From positions 1 through 8,703 of the forward strand of contig CAYZCW010000031.1 in assembly GCA_964477035.1 (NCBI GenBank): a stretch of 8,703 bases of DNA. The letters run 5' to 3'. A model generated the notes under the pieces. It saw only the letters and a list, made by a program, of their open reading frames with translations, had not been told where the DNA came from and did no database searches. Numbering within the stretch: the first letter of the stretch is position 1; each line of letters begins with the position of its first letter. This document shows, one piece after another, positions 1-6,539 of this stretch. This DNA is from SLSG01 sp964477035. GTDB lineage: Bacteria; Bacteroidota; Bacteroidia; Bacteroidales; UBA7960. Both the position numbers and the translations under genes were made by a program.

Positions 1-485
1 TCTTGGGCAATGATAAGCGCTCCTTCTATTCTGGAAATCTCGGTCAGGACCCTTTCTTGCCCTTCAATTACAATCGGACGCGAGGGGAACTCTCCGATGG
101 TTATCTGATCTAGCATGAGGATCTGATCTCCCGGTGGAAGGTATTTAATCATGGCCTTGGCATTGGCCAGGTCCTTAATGGACTGATCAATGAGTGCCTG
201 AATTTGATTTGTCTTTTCTTCGGCTCTAAGGCGCCTTTGTCTTTCCTGATTTACTCGCTCCGATACCTTTTGGTATTTCCCTTCCAGTTGGGCGTTTGCC
301 TCTGCCAGAACCTTGATCTGTTGGCGCATGGATTCCATGTCTGTACTCTTGACCAGCTCTAGCTTAAGGATGGTCTTGAAGGTTTTTCTGATAAGCATCT
401 GGGCGGGTTGGTTCAGGTAGAGAAAGGCCCCGATGACCAGGATGATTCCCAGGATTGAAATGGTGAATACGGCTGGTTTTTTCAT
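1..485 (-). CDS. Membrane-anchored coiled-coil protein, spanin-like (3' end outside window)
   Basis: The frame is open from an ATG at 485 to the window edge, giving 161 residues without a stop, so the C-terminus is missing. The protein begins MKKPAVFTISILGIILVIGA, a lysine start followed by one hydrophobic segment at about residues 5-22, which reads as a signal anchor. From about residue 50 to 110 it is rich in Q, E, K and R with heptad-like spacing (for example QQIKVLAEANAQLEGKYQKV), suggesting a coiled coil in the periplasm. The ATG lies one base after the stop of the peptidase gene (TGA-C-ATG), so the two are probably translationally coupled. A single N-terminal membrane segment plus coiled coil directly after holin-like and endolysin-like genes matches the layout of inner-membrane spanins (Rz type). 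That role is inferred from layout; no family motif is recognised, and a structural phage protein is also possible. Confidence 0.65.
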   Translation of the reverse strand, partial: MKKPAVFTISILGIILVIGAFLYLNQPAQMLIRKTFKTILKLELVKSTDMESMRQQIKVLAEANAQLEGKYQKVSERVNQERQRRLRAEEKTNQIQALIDQSIKDLANAKAMIKYLPPGDQILMLDQITIGEFPSRPIVIEGQERVLTEISRIEGALIIAQ

Positions 486-486
486 G

Positions 487-999
487 TCAATACTCCCATC
501 GGGCCACCTGGGCCCTTAAGTCAAAATGAGCAAATCCCACCGATAGGATCTTTCCATTGGCATCAAGGGTGGGGTTCTTGATGGCAAAGCCCCCTTTGTG
601 TCCATGGCTTATGGGGCTGTATTTTTGAAAGAGCCAGGCAAGGATCTCAACCGCCATTGCCGGCCGGCAGCCTGTTGGCTGAATGTCAGCAGCAGCCAAC
701 ACAGTGTGCTGGCTTGTTCCTGGCCTATTGCGAATCATTTCCCAGGCAAGACAGCGGAACCCCGATGTAACCCTAATGCCGATTTCATTACCGCCATTAC
801 CTTGGCGAAATTCGGCATTGATCATATTCCTCACGCACTGCAAAAATTCAGCAAGTCTCTGGTACTCGTGTTCCTGAAACTCATTGATATACTTCCAGTT
901 CAGCCATACTGCCTGGAAGGGCAAGGCAGACTCAATGAATTCGTACAGACGGAAATTCCTTGTAAGTGATCTATCCGGCAGGGTCCTGGTCATGATCAT
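487..999 (-). CDS. Peptidase M15-like cell-wall hydrolase (probable endolysin)
   Basis: The 170-aa protein carries the metal-site pattern of the D-Ala-D-Ala carboxypeptidase/M15 superfamily. SGFR is at residues 79-82, SQHTVLAAADI at 96-106 supplies putative Zn ligands H98 and D105, and GFAHFDLR at 156-162 supplies H158 and D160. Such enzymes cut peptide cross-links in peptidoglycan, and the length is normal for a single-domain phage endolysin. No signal peptide is seen, so export would depend on a holin, and two holin-like genes lie immediately upstream. The start is ATG 999 (MIM...) or the in-frame ATG at 993; the gene overlaps the end of the upstream gene by 23-29 nt. The next gene begins one base after its stop. 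A host housekeeping carboxypeptidase is less likely because of the phage neighbours. Confidence 0.82.
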   Translation of the reverse strand: MIMTRTLPDRSLTRNFRLYEFIESALPFQAVWLNWKYINEFQEHEYQRLAEFLQCVRNMINAEFRQGNGGNEIGIRVTSGFRCLAWEMIRNRPGTSQHTVLAAADIQPTGCRPAMAVEILAWLFQKYSPISHGHKGGFAIKNPTLDANGKILSVGFAHFDLRAQVARWEY

Positions 1000-1555
1000 C
1001 TAGGTTTATTTGTGCATGTTGGCTTACTTTTTTAGTCAGGAGCTCTTCGATTTTCCTAAAGATTTTATTCCCTGTGGCCCTCCCCATGTTCCTGAGGAAA
1101 CTTTGAAAGTCATAGAAGCAGATCAGGGCAAAACAGAGGTTGGTAAAGGAGAAGTACATAAGCAGCCCATCTTCTCCAGGGTGGATCCTAAGCACAGTGC
1201 GGTCAAAGACAAAGCATGCCAGGGCTATCATTGGATAGGAGAACACCTTGCCAATGGTGGCTTCAAATCGGCTGCCATCGAACACCTTCCAGAGCAGACG
1301 AAAGCATCTAAAGCGATATAACAATCTCCCCTGATAGGCTCTGGGGCAATTTCTCTGACGTTTGAGTTCGATGGTAAAACGAAGGTATATTGCCGAAAGG
1401 GTGTCTGCCAAGAGAAAGAACATCATGACTCCGACCAGCGGATGAAGGGGGGCCATAAATGCCAGAAGAGATGCCAGTGCTTTTGCAACCCAGGACATTT
1501 CTTCCAATACCACGCTCAATAGCTTCTGTGCTCTTGTCAACAAGGATAGCAGCAT
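971..1555 (-). CDS. Multi-spanning membrane protein, holin-like (larger of two)
   Basis: From the ATG at 1555 the protein has 194 residues and about four hydrophobic segments (roughly residues 24-40, 42-60, 104-118 and 130-148), with basic stretches between them (ELKRQRNCPR) and a charged hydrophilic tail (NLDDHDQDPAG). The segment LVGVMMFFLLADTLSAIYLRF, with an Asp in a membrane segment followed by a basic loop, resembles the Bacteroidota/Firmicutes phage holin superfamily IV, but the match is by eye only. A longer form starting at GTG 1579 (202 aa) is possible, but that GTG lies inside the strong hairpin at 1571-1601, so I prefer ATG 1555. Its stop (TAG at 971-973) lies within the beginning of the endolysin gene. 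Its position just before an M15 endolysin supports a lysis role; other membrane functions are not excluded. Confidence 0.7.
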   Translation of the reverse strand: MLLSLLTRAQKLLSVVLEEMSWVAKALASLLAFMAPLHPLVGVMMFFLLADTLSAIYLRFTIELKRQRNCPRAYQGRLLYRFRCFRLLWKVFDGSRFEATIGKVFSYPMIALACFVFDRTVLRIHPGEDGLLMYFSFTNLCFALICFYDFQSFLRNMGRATGNKIFRKIEELLTKKVSQHAQINLDDHDQDPAG

Positions 1556-1570
1556 GAGAGGAACGATAAA

Positions 1571-1601
1571 GGCAGCCACCCCTTATCAGGGGGCGGCTGC
1601 C
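1571..1601 (-). terminator. Strong hairpin between the two holin-like genes (terminator or attenuator)
   Basis: GGCAGCC (1571-1577) pairs perfectly with GGCTGCC (1595-1601), and CCCC (1579-1582) with GGGG (1590-1593), leaving one mismatch and a loop of about 7 nt. On the minus strand it follows the TAA of the 135-aa gene by 11 nt and is followed by the short T-rich run TTTATCGTT. The weak U-tract suggests partial termination or an attenuator that lowers expression of the downstream 194-aa, endolysin and spanin-like genes relative to the upstream block. It also covers the alternative GTG start at 1579. Confidence 0.6.
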
Positions 1602-1612
1602 GATTCACTTAA

Positions 1613-2020
1613 TTATTTATCCTCCCTCTTGGGGCTAAGGCCAATAAGCTGTAGGATGAGCTTCCCGAATGTAAGATCATACCACAGGTTGGCCGCCCCG
1701 GCTGCTACCAAACCGGTTGCAACGGCCTGCCACCATACAATGGTCTGTGAGGCAAACATGCCCAGTTTTAGCCACCACCCCAGGCTGGATATAATGACTC
1801 CGACAAGAACGGCCAATACCTTGGGCAGGTGTTTCCAGGAACTATCCTCATATTTGAGGAGTTTCTTCAGGCCATTCACGGCCAAGACAACGATCCCGAC
1901 AATGCCCCCAAGGGTTGCGAAGGTGAGATTCAGAAGCTCGGGATCTGCATACTCCGGGAACAATGCCCCGAACAAGGCAAGAATAATGGTTGCCAACCAG
2001 CTCAGATTTGCGTTTTTCAT
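1613..2020 (-). CDS. Small membrane protein, holin-like (smaller of two)
   Basis: The protein has 135 residues, starting at ATG 2020 (MKNANLSWLATIILALFGAL). Hydrophobic segments appear at about residues 7-22, 33-50, 66-84 and 92-110, separated by a short lysine-rich turn (NGLKKLLKY). The C-terminus is hydrophilic and charged (SPKREDK), a common property of holins. It precedes the larger holin-like protein, and tandem holin or holin/antiholin pairs are frequent in phage lysis blocks. The upstream gap of 33 nt has no Shine-Dalgarno but is A-rich before the ATG, as usual in Bacteroidota. The family is not recognised with certainty; the call rests on size, topology and context. Confidence 0.7.
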   Translation of the reverse strand: MKNANLSWLATIILALFGALFPEYADPELLNLTFATLGGIVGIVVLAVNGLKKLLKYEDSSWKHLPKVLAVLVGVIISSLGWWLKLGMFASQTIVWWQAVATGLVAAGAANLWYDLTFGKLILQLIGLSPKREDK

Positions 2021-2053
2021 GTGTTGATGTGTTGGGTTAATAAATGGGTGATT

Positions 2054-2695
2054 TTAGGGTTGCCCGAAAATGAATAGGCTGTTTTCAGGATCATCGGTGT
2101 TCTCATAACCAGAGTAGGAGCGAAGCTCTACATACTGGGCGCTCTGCTTGTATTCGGGATAGGCATCCGGGTCCTTGTCCAAGGTCCTTTTTATCCAGGC
2201 CAGGTAATTCTTCCCATAGCCACTAAGGCGTTCCTTGGTCTCGAAAATGGCAGAAGGATCTCCCTGAGACTTTTCCTCAGTGATTCTNNNNNNNNNNNNN
2301 NNNNNNNNNNNNNNNNNNNNNNNNNNNNNNNNNNNNNNNNNNNNNNNNNNNNNNNNNNNNNNNNNNNNNNNNNNNNNNNNNNNNNNNTGCAAATCCAGAT
2401 GCGGGGCCGCCAGGTAGAGGGTAAATTTGGCCAGGGCATTTTGTGCAAGGAAAAGGACCTGTTTAAAGATGGTCTTTCCCTCCTGATCAGAGGCCCAGGA
2501 GGGAAAGGCGTCCTTGTTCTCGGAGTTGTAATATTCAATCAGCTCCAGATGAAGATCATCCCCCAGGTACTTAATCAGATATTTTTCCCTGGCATCTGTT
2601 TCATAGGGGAGGAATGATTCTTTCACCACGGACATATTAATGCGGGTGAACTTTTGCAAATCATCGGTTGATCCGATGAGGTGTTTTTGTTCCAT
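2054..2695 (-). CDS. DUF6712-like phage protein, probable head/tail connector component, interrupted by assembly gap
   Basis: The N-terminal part (MEQKHLIGSTDDLQKFTRIN..., about 102 residues) and the C-terminal part (about 77 residues ending SLFIFGQP) are both good coding sequence in the same nominal frame. They are separated by 100 N (2288-2387), so the true length and frame continuity are unknown. The N-terminal region, with the pattern LPYETDAREKYLIKYLGDDL and then AQNALAKFTLYLAAPHLDL, recalls the DUF6712 proteins of Bacteroidota phages and prophages, which I remember lying near portal and head genes. The start ATG 2695 is 3 nt after the portal stop (TAG CCT ATG), so the two are likely co-translated. 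The role as a connector or head-completion protein is inferred from the location. Alternatively, two different genes could meet in the gap. Confidence 0.7.
   Translation of the reverse strand: MEQKHLIGSTDDLQKFTRINMSVVKESFLPYETDAREKYLIKYLGDDLHLELIEYYNSENKDAFPSWASDQEGKTIFKQVLFLAQNALAKFTLYLAAPHLDLXXXXXXXXXXXXXXXXXXXXXXXXXXXXXXXXXXRITEEKSQGDPSAIFETKERLSGYGKNYLAWIKRTLDKDPDAYPEYKQSAQYVELRSYSGYENTDDPENSLFIFGQP
2288..2387. other. Scaffold gap of 100 N
   Basis: Exactly 100 undetermined bases, the conventional placeholder for a gap of unknown size. It falls inside the DUF6712-like gene. Any statement on that gene's length, or on missing genes at this point, is therefore open. Confidence 0.99.
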
Positions 2696-2698
2696 AGG

Positions 2699-4060
2699 CT
2701 AGCTAATCACTTTTTCACTGCCGGTGCCCCTATCCAGGGTTGTCAGCACAATATTGGGTATGGTGAAATGGATGTCCTCGGGCCACCCATTGAATCTCTT
2801 GATGATGTACAGAGGTCTGAGCAACCGGTCTCTGACCGGTTTCATGAGGGCTTGTTTGATAATAAACAGTTCTCTTGCTTCCGAACCGGAAATGGTTTTG
2901 TTCTTGCCTGGGCTGCTTCCGATAAGAGAAGGGTGCACGCCCATGGCGTAGGATATGATGTTGCTTGCTTCTTCTGAATCCTCCACATATTCACCGCTCT
3001 GGGTTTTATTTTCGATCACGTTGATCTTCATGCGGCGCAGCTCCTTGCCATCGGCGCTATAACGGATAAATGAAATGACTGACTTGCCGGTGTTTTTCAC
3101 TTTGCCAAGGAAGTTGTTAAGGTCCTGGTATTCCTTTTTGATTCTTTCCTGCTGTGCCTTCGGTTCATTGATGCCTTCGGCTTTAAAGATTTTATCGAAG
3201 TAATCATCCGAAAGTTCCACATGGTACTTGATGAACATCTGGTTATCCAGGAGGGCATTCTTGAACTCGGGGATTTTCTTTGAGTACTCCAGCCATCCCG
3301 ATTCAATGATGGAAAACCAGTAAGGTTTTTGGTAGTAATTTCTTCCAGGAGTTGGAAGGCTAACCGGGATAATAAACCGGTAGTGTGTTGCCGTGCGTTT
3401 CCGGCCGTTCTTATCGGGGATGATCCCCATGCGAACTTTAAGGTCTTTGACGGTATTCCAGGGGGAAAGCACCGGGGTGATGTCGATTTCATCAACATGT
3501 GGGGATTTTGCCCAACGGGCTGAGTAGAAATGATGATCGATCAGACCGGTGTCGGGGTTCATTTCGCCCCACCTAGAAAAGCTGGCTTCTTTATGGTGCA
3601 GTTCTACGATCTTTCCGCTTTTGCTTAGGACGATCTCCGGGAATATATTGTAGAAAAAGGAGATGTCATTGACCTGCTCCAAAAGGTAGTTGTTGATGTC
3701 ATTGTCATCAAAGAACTCGTTGATCTCCTTATTGTCGGTGATTTCCTGGAATTTCTTTTTCCCTTTTGAATCAGTTATCCACCGGCCATAGGCGATGCCA
3801 TCGCCATAACCCATGGAGATGTTGAATTGCAGCCCGGAGGAAGCCACGGGGGATTCATAGATCTGCTTCATGATCTGCTGGGGCAGGTCATTGGTTTCTC
3901 CCCAGGGGACTACTCCCCGAATATTCTTATCCTTGAAATTGATCTTGATGGGATCACGGATAGGATCTGCTATCAGGGACCTGGAGAATGTGACGGCTGC
4001 CTTAACTCCTGGAAGGTAGGCGGTCTGGTTATCCAGAATGATGAGCTTTTTTCGTCCCAT
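2699..4060 (-). CDS. Phage portal-like protein
   Basis: The protein has 453 residues, in the usual range for portal proteins. The C-terminal third carries the portal-type signature ISYAMGVHPSLIGSSPG followed by an ISGSEARELF helix and an LMKPVRDRLLRPL stretch. In portals this region gives 'fgvp..llG' and an 's.sE' helix. The N-terminal part (about residues 50-150) has the acidic and aromatic make-up of the clip and stem region. Portals form the dodecameric ring at the capsid vertex through which DNA is packaged. The start ATG at 4060 overlaps the stop of the 80-aa gene by one base (TAATG), so the two are coupled. The terminase that normally precedes a portal is absent upstream. The assignment rests on my recognition of the C-terminal motif and on the neighbours. 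Confidence 0.75.
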   Translation of the reverse strand: MGRKKLIILDNQTAYLPGVKAAVTFSRSLIADPIRDPIKINFKDKNIRGVVPWGETNDLPQQIMKQIYESPVASSGLQFNISMGYGDGIAYGRWITDSKGKKKFQEITDNKEINEFFDDNDINNYLLEQVNDISFFYNIFPEIVLSKSGKIVELHHKEASFSRWGEMNPDTGLIDHHFYSARWAKSPHVDEIDITPVLSPWNTVKDLKVRMGIIPDKNGRKRTATHYRFIIPVSLPTPGRNYYQKPYWFSIIESGWLEYSKKIPEFKNALLDNQMFIKYHVELSDDYFDKIFKAEGINEPKAQQERIKKEYQDLNNFLGKVKNTGKSVISFIRYSADGKELRRMKINVIENKTQSGEYVEDSEEASNIISYAMGVHPSLIGSSPGKNKTISGSEARELFIIKQALMKPVRDRLLRPLYIIKRFNGWPEDIHFTIPNIVLTTLDRGTGSEKVIS

Positions 4061-4302
4061 TACCAGTAGGTTGGCGTATTGTTGAATTCAATGATCAGGG
4101 GCAATATCAGCTTCCTGATCTGGCCGGAATCCAAGAGTTTGACATTGAGTGTCCCGCTATGATGGGATGAGGTAAAAACTGCCTGGTCAATGGTGATAAT
4201 CTCACCGGTTGACTTCTTGACATACTTAAGGGAAAACGGAATTGGACTCCCCGAGGCAGTTTTGCGCTCAGCGATTTGAATAAGCTTGGAAAGATGGATC
4301 AT
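4060..4302 (-). CDS. Small protein of unknown function, coupled to portal gene
   Basis: From ATG 4302 the product is 80 residues (MIHLSKLIQIAERKTASGSP...), ending NNTPTYW. It is rich in beta-forming residues, with no membrane segment and no motif I recognise. A TTG at 4320 would add six residues, but it lies in the loop of a 9-bp hairpin (4305-4333), so ATG 4302 is preferred. The stop TAA shares its last A with the portal ATG (TAATG), which implies translational coupling and a role in the same phage module, perhaps a head or packaging accessory protein. Function is not assigned. Confidence 0.65.
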   Translation of the reverse strand: MIHLSKLIQIAERKTASGSPIPFSLKYVKKSTGEIITIDQAVFTSSHHSGTLNVKLLDSGQIRKLILPLIIEFNNTPTYW

Positions 4303-4304
4303 TA

Positions 4305-4333
4305 CCCCTTTTTGCTGCAATGATAAAAAGGGG
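4305..4333 (-). promoter_or_regulatory. 9-bp perfect hairpin just before the start of the 80-aa gene
   Basis: CCCCTTTTT (4305-4313) is the exact inverse complement of AAAAAGGGG (4325-4333), with an 11-nt loop. On the minus strand the structure ends two bases before ATG 4302, so it would occupy the ribosome-docking region of the phage block. It could limit initiation or termination-reinitiation there, or be a remnant of a junction between the upstream cargo gene and the phage genes. Confidence 0.5.
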
Positions 4334-4352
4334 AGGGAAGGGGGGAAAGGAC

Positions 4353-4381
4353 AAAAAGGGCGGCATCTCCCTTATTCCGCC
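4353..4381 (-). terminator. Weak terminator after the 257-aa gene
   Basis: On the minus strand GGCGG (4377-4381) pairs with CCGCC (4359-4363) around a 13-nt loop that contains the stop codon, and the sequence continues into five T residues (plus-strand A at 4353-4357). The stem is only 5 bp, so termination may be partial. Confidence 0.35.
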
Positions 4382-5145
4382 AAATTTATCTTAGGAGATG
4401 GTATATTATCAAGTTCTGAAAGAATGTCTGACATATAGATTAACAATGAAATACTTTTGAGCGCGTTGGTTTTATTGCCATAGTTGGTGGAAATTCCATG
4501 CATCACCTCATGGCGGTTTAAGGTGCATAGAAATTGATTCTTTTTCATTTGTTTTTCTCCTGCATACACTGGCAACAATTTATCTTGGATTGCTTTTGAG
4601 AAAATTTTAAGTAGGTCACTGCTTCTATTTACAATGTCATTAGAAAGCTCTTTTCGAATACGGCCCCGAAAAAAGGATGAACCTGTAATTGCATCATGGC
4701 ATATCCCATCTACTTGTGAATAGATGGTGGGCATGATAAGGATGTATTCCCCCCTTTTATAACCGGAAAATATTTCCCGGAAGATCTGTTTTCGATGGGG
4801 GTGTCGGCCTTTGAGCCTTCGCTCTATATATGGGATTGCATCCTCGTAATAAGCAGATAAATATTTGTTTACGTAATCAATCCTTCCAGCAGATATTTCT
4901 TTTGCAAGGTACAAATGCATTCCAATATCTGAGTGTAAGTCAATAAACCACCCAGCTTTGGCGAGTATTATTAGGGATTCCGTTGTGTTTGCCCTAAAGT
5001 CTTTGAAAAAATCAGTTAAACATTGTCCACCAGCCGAAAATTGGTCATTAAGGTTCTGAATGTCTTCAACGGTACTTCTTAACGCTAACATGGCTTCTTT
5101 CCATGCAGCATTTAGCTTATTGCGTTCCTCTCTTGTTAAGCCCAT
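4372..5145 (-). CDS. HEPN-motif protein, candidate defence or toxin cargo gene
   Basis: The protein has 257 residues and a predicted all-helical composition. Near the C-terminus, residues 210-217 read NRHEVMHG, containing R211-x4-H216 with a polar residue after the Arg. This is the R-x4-6-H signature of HEPN RNase domains, and it is followed by YGNKTNALKSISLLIYM (222-238). Residues 142-150 (YSQVDGICH) resemble a segment I associate with proteins carrying similar 'N-R-x-x-x-x-H-G' C-termini. HEPN domains occur in toxin-antitoxin, abortive-infection and other RNA-cutting defence systems; an activity here is inference. Base composition is visibly more AT-rich than in the neighbours, and the gene has its own promoter (5189-5219), so it looks like an inserted cargo gene between the phage block and the ArdC cassette. 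No obvious antitoxin gene lies beside it. The start ATG 5145 is chosen from promoter distance (about 40 nt) and as the first ATG. Confidence 0.72.
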   Translation of the reverse strand: MGLTREERNKLNAAWKEAMLALRSTVEDIQNLNDQFSAGGQCLTDFFKDFRANTTESLIILAKAGWFIDLHSDIGMHLYLAKEISAGRIDYVNKYLSAYYEDAIPYIERRLKGRHPHRKQIFREIFSGYKRGEYILIMPTIYSQVDGICHDAITGSSFFRGRIRKELSNDIVNRSSDLLKIFSKAIQDKLLPVYAGEKQMKKNQFLCTLNRHEVMHGISTNYGNKTNALKSISLLIYMSDILSELDNIPSPKINLAE

Positions 5146-5188
5146 TGTTTAACATTATTTAGATGAAGAGACTGTCTTTATATTCGTG

Positions 5189-5219
5189 TAAACTTAATTT
5201 GACCTAGAGTGAATTCCAA
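5189..5219 (-). promoter_or_regulatory. Bacteroidota-type promoter of the 257-aa gene
   Basis: Reading the minus strand, TTG (5219-5217) is followed after 20 nt by TAAGTTTA (5196-5189). This fits the Bacteroidota primary-sigma pattern of a -33 TTG and a -7 TAnnTTTG, with only the last base differing. Transcription would begin near 5183, giving a leader of about 38 nt before ATG 5145. Confidence 0.6.
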
Positions 5220-5248
5220 ATTAATTGGATATTAACTTTTTTCTTTTG

Positions 5249-5282
5249 CTTCTTTTCTTTTTGAGCCTTAAAAGAAAAGAAG
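5249..5282. repeat. 13-bp perfect inverted repeat, AT-rich
   Basis: CTTCTTTTCTTTT (5249-5261) is exactly complementary to AAAAGAAAAGAAG (5270-5282) around an 8-nt loop. It lies about 30 nt upstream of the promoter of the 257-aa gene. It lacks a proper U-tract on either strand beyond its own arms, so it is not a convincing terminator. It could be an operator, a cruciform-forming site or an insertion scar. Confidence 0.5.
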
Positions 5283-5608
5283 TTCAGCCGTTTCCGTAAA
5301 ACATTCTTATATGTGCCTACAAGACATATATTTAGTTTCATCCAGTCCCGGACTTCGTCCGGAAAAGATTCTATCTTTCCCGCGCCGCCCTGAAAATTTC
5401 CTGCAGCCGCAAAGAAAAATATTTTGTCTTATATGCTGTTCGGGTGTATGTTACGGGGCTTCTTTGGAGCGATCAACGCCCCTCTTGTTTGGCATCACAC
5501 AATGAGTAACCCACCCCTGAAAATCCTATTTGTTTCAGGTGAATGACCGAGGGTACTAGGGTTTGATCACATGTCTTTGATGTGGAAACTTGTTGAGTTT
5601 GTTCGAAT
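5283..5608. other. Gene-poor region between the 257-aa gene and the ArdC cassette
   Basis: No convincing gene is seen. The stretch holds a short GC hairpin, CCGGAC-TTC-GTCCGG, around 5348-5362, and a GGGGC/GCCCC pair near 5455-5482 spaced by 18 nt. A possible 64-codon plus-strand frame at 5311-5505 covers both. It is Cys- and Ser-rich with no domain or start signal, so I do not call it a gene. The composition changes abruptly from AT-rich (up to about 5340) to mixed, which could mark the edge of the inserted 257-aa gene segment. Confidence 0.4.
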
Positions 5609-5640
5609 AAAAAAAACCCGGGTGCCAAAAATCACCCGGG
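5609..5640 (-). terminator. Intrinsic terminator of the ArdC-like gene
   Basis: CCCGGGTG (5617-5624) and CACCCGGG (5633-5640) form a perfect 8-bp stem with an 8-nt loop. On the minus strand it is followed by eight T residues (5616-5609), and it starts 14 nt after the stop of the ArdC-like gene. Confidence 0.9.
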
Positions 5641-5654
5641 CTCTCTATGATGGA

Positions 5655-6539
5655 TCACGCATTGAGCGGTTCCACCTGATGGGTAATTGTCAGAGGGCAG
5701 ATCAACTCGCAAGCTTTCTGAGCTCTGGAAGCTGCCCATGTAATCCAGCTGGGATTATCTCTTAACACGTTCAGCCAGCTTTTAATGTAGGCCTGGGTAT
5801 TTCCCATGTCATGATCCAGTCCAGCGATTGCTGATAAAAAGGCGCTTCCAAGTTCAGCAACCAATTCTTCTTTTGAGTAGGTTGCTCTGTCAGAGAAGTT
5901 TTCAGGGGTAAACCTATTGAGGCGCTTTTTATGGCCGGTGGAATGAACCAGCTCATGAAACAGTGTGGCATAGTAGGCGGCTGAGCAATGGAAATATTCC
6001 AATGAAGGCATACGGATCTGATCCAGGGCTGGCAGATAGCAAGGTGTGTCGAATGATCCATGCATCACATTGGGGGCATCTATCATTCCGTCTATGATCT
6101 GATCTGCCGAGCTGACTCGATTACACTGCTGATTGATGGAAGCTTTGGTAAGGGTCCGAACTTTGTCTTGCCCGATGCTATCAAACTGGCATTGGTCGGT
6201 GTTGAATACGTTGTAATACCTGAGCAGGTAGGCGGTTTCTTCATTTGGAAGACCGGTCTTAGGATCGATCACCTTCCTGATGGATCTTTTCCAGAAAACA
6301 ACCAGGTGGGAAGACTCTCCTTTTTTTACAAAGCCACCGTTCTGCCTTACCTGGTTGAAGGTTCCCCAAACAGGACTTGAGTAGCCTGATGTGGACAACA
6401 ATAGGTAATTGACCCCGCAATACTCATGGCCAATCAGGCTCATTGGCTGGGGGACATCCCAGAGCTGCTTCCAGGACCCGGCCTGCTGAAAGTTTTTGAT
6501 TACCTGGTCAGTAATGCGTTGATAAATATTGTTATACAT
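5655..6539 (-). CDS. ArdC-like antirestriction protein (ssDNA-binding domain plus zincin metallopeptidase)
   Basis: From ATG 6539 the protein has 294 residues, beginning MYNNIYQRITDQVIKNFQQA. Residues 1-120 fit the ArdC N-terminal ssDNA-binding domain (pattern NYLLLS...VWGTFNQVRQNGGFVKKGESS, then a basic and aromatic strand). Residues 150-290 fit the zincin-like metallopeptidase domain, with HELVH at 195-199, TGH at 201-203 and the downstream acidic helix SKEELVAELGSAF at 222-234, which supplies the third ligand. ArdC of plasmid R388 protects incoming conjugative DNA against type I restriction, and a similar early-transfer role is likely. An upstream ATG at 6608 would add 23 residues, but these come from the conserved leader, whose frame differs in the other copies, so 6539 is chosen. 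The gene is a single-gene unit between shared leader copy A and its own terminator. Confidence 0.88.
   Translation of the reverse strand: MYNNIYQRITDQVIKNFQQAGSWKQLWDVPQPMSLIGHEYCGVNYLLLSTSGYSSPVWGTFNQVRQNGGFVKKGESSHLVVFWKRSIRKVIDPKTGLPNEETAYLLRYYNVFNTDQCQFDSIGQDKVRTLTKASINQQCNRVSSADQIIDGMIDAPNVMHGSFDTPCYLPALDQIRMPSLEYFHCSAAYYATLFHELVHSTGHKKRLNRFTPENFSDRATYSKEELVAELGSAFLSAIAGLDHDMGNTQAYIKSWLNVLRDNPSWITWAASRAQKACELICPLTITHQVEPLNA

Noticed and set aside
598..1321. Plus-strand frames over the endolysin and holin-like genes
   Set aside because: Shadows of well-supported minus-strand genes; no coding features of their own.
3097..3498. 133-codon minus-strand frame inside the portal gene
   Set aside because: Lies wholly within the portal coding sequence in another frame, with low-complexity basic and Ser-rich composition.
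5311..5505. 64-codon plus-strand frame in the intergenic region
   Set aside because: No recognisable domain, Cys/Ser-rich composition, covers GC hairpins, and has no supporting context.
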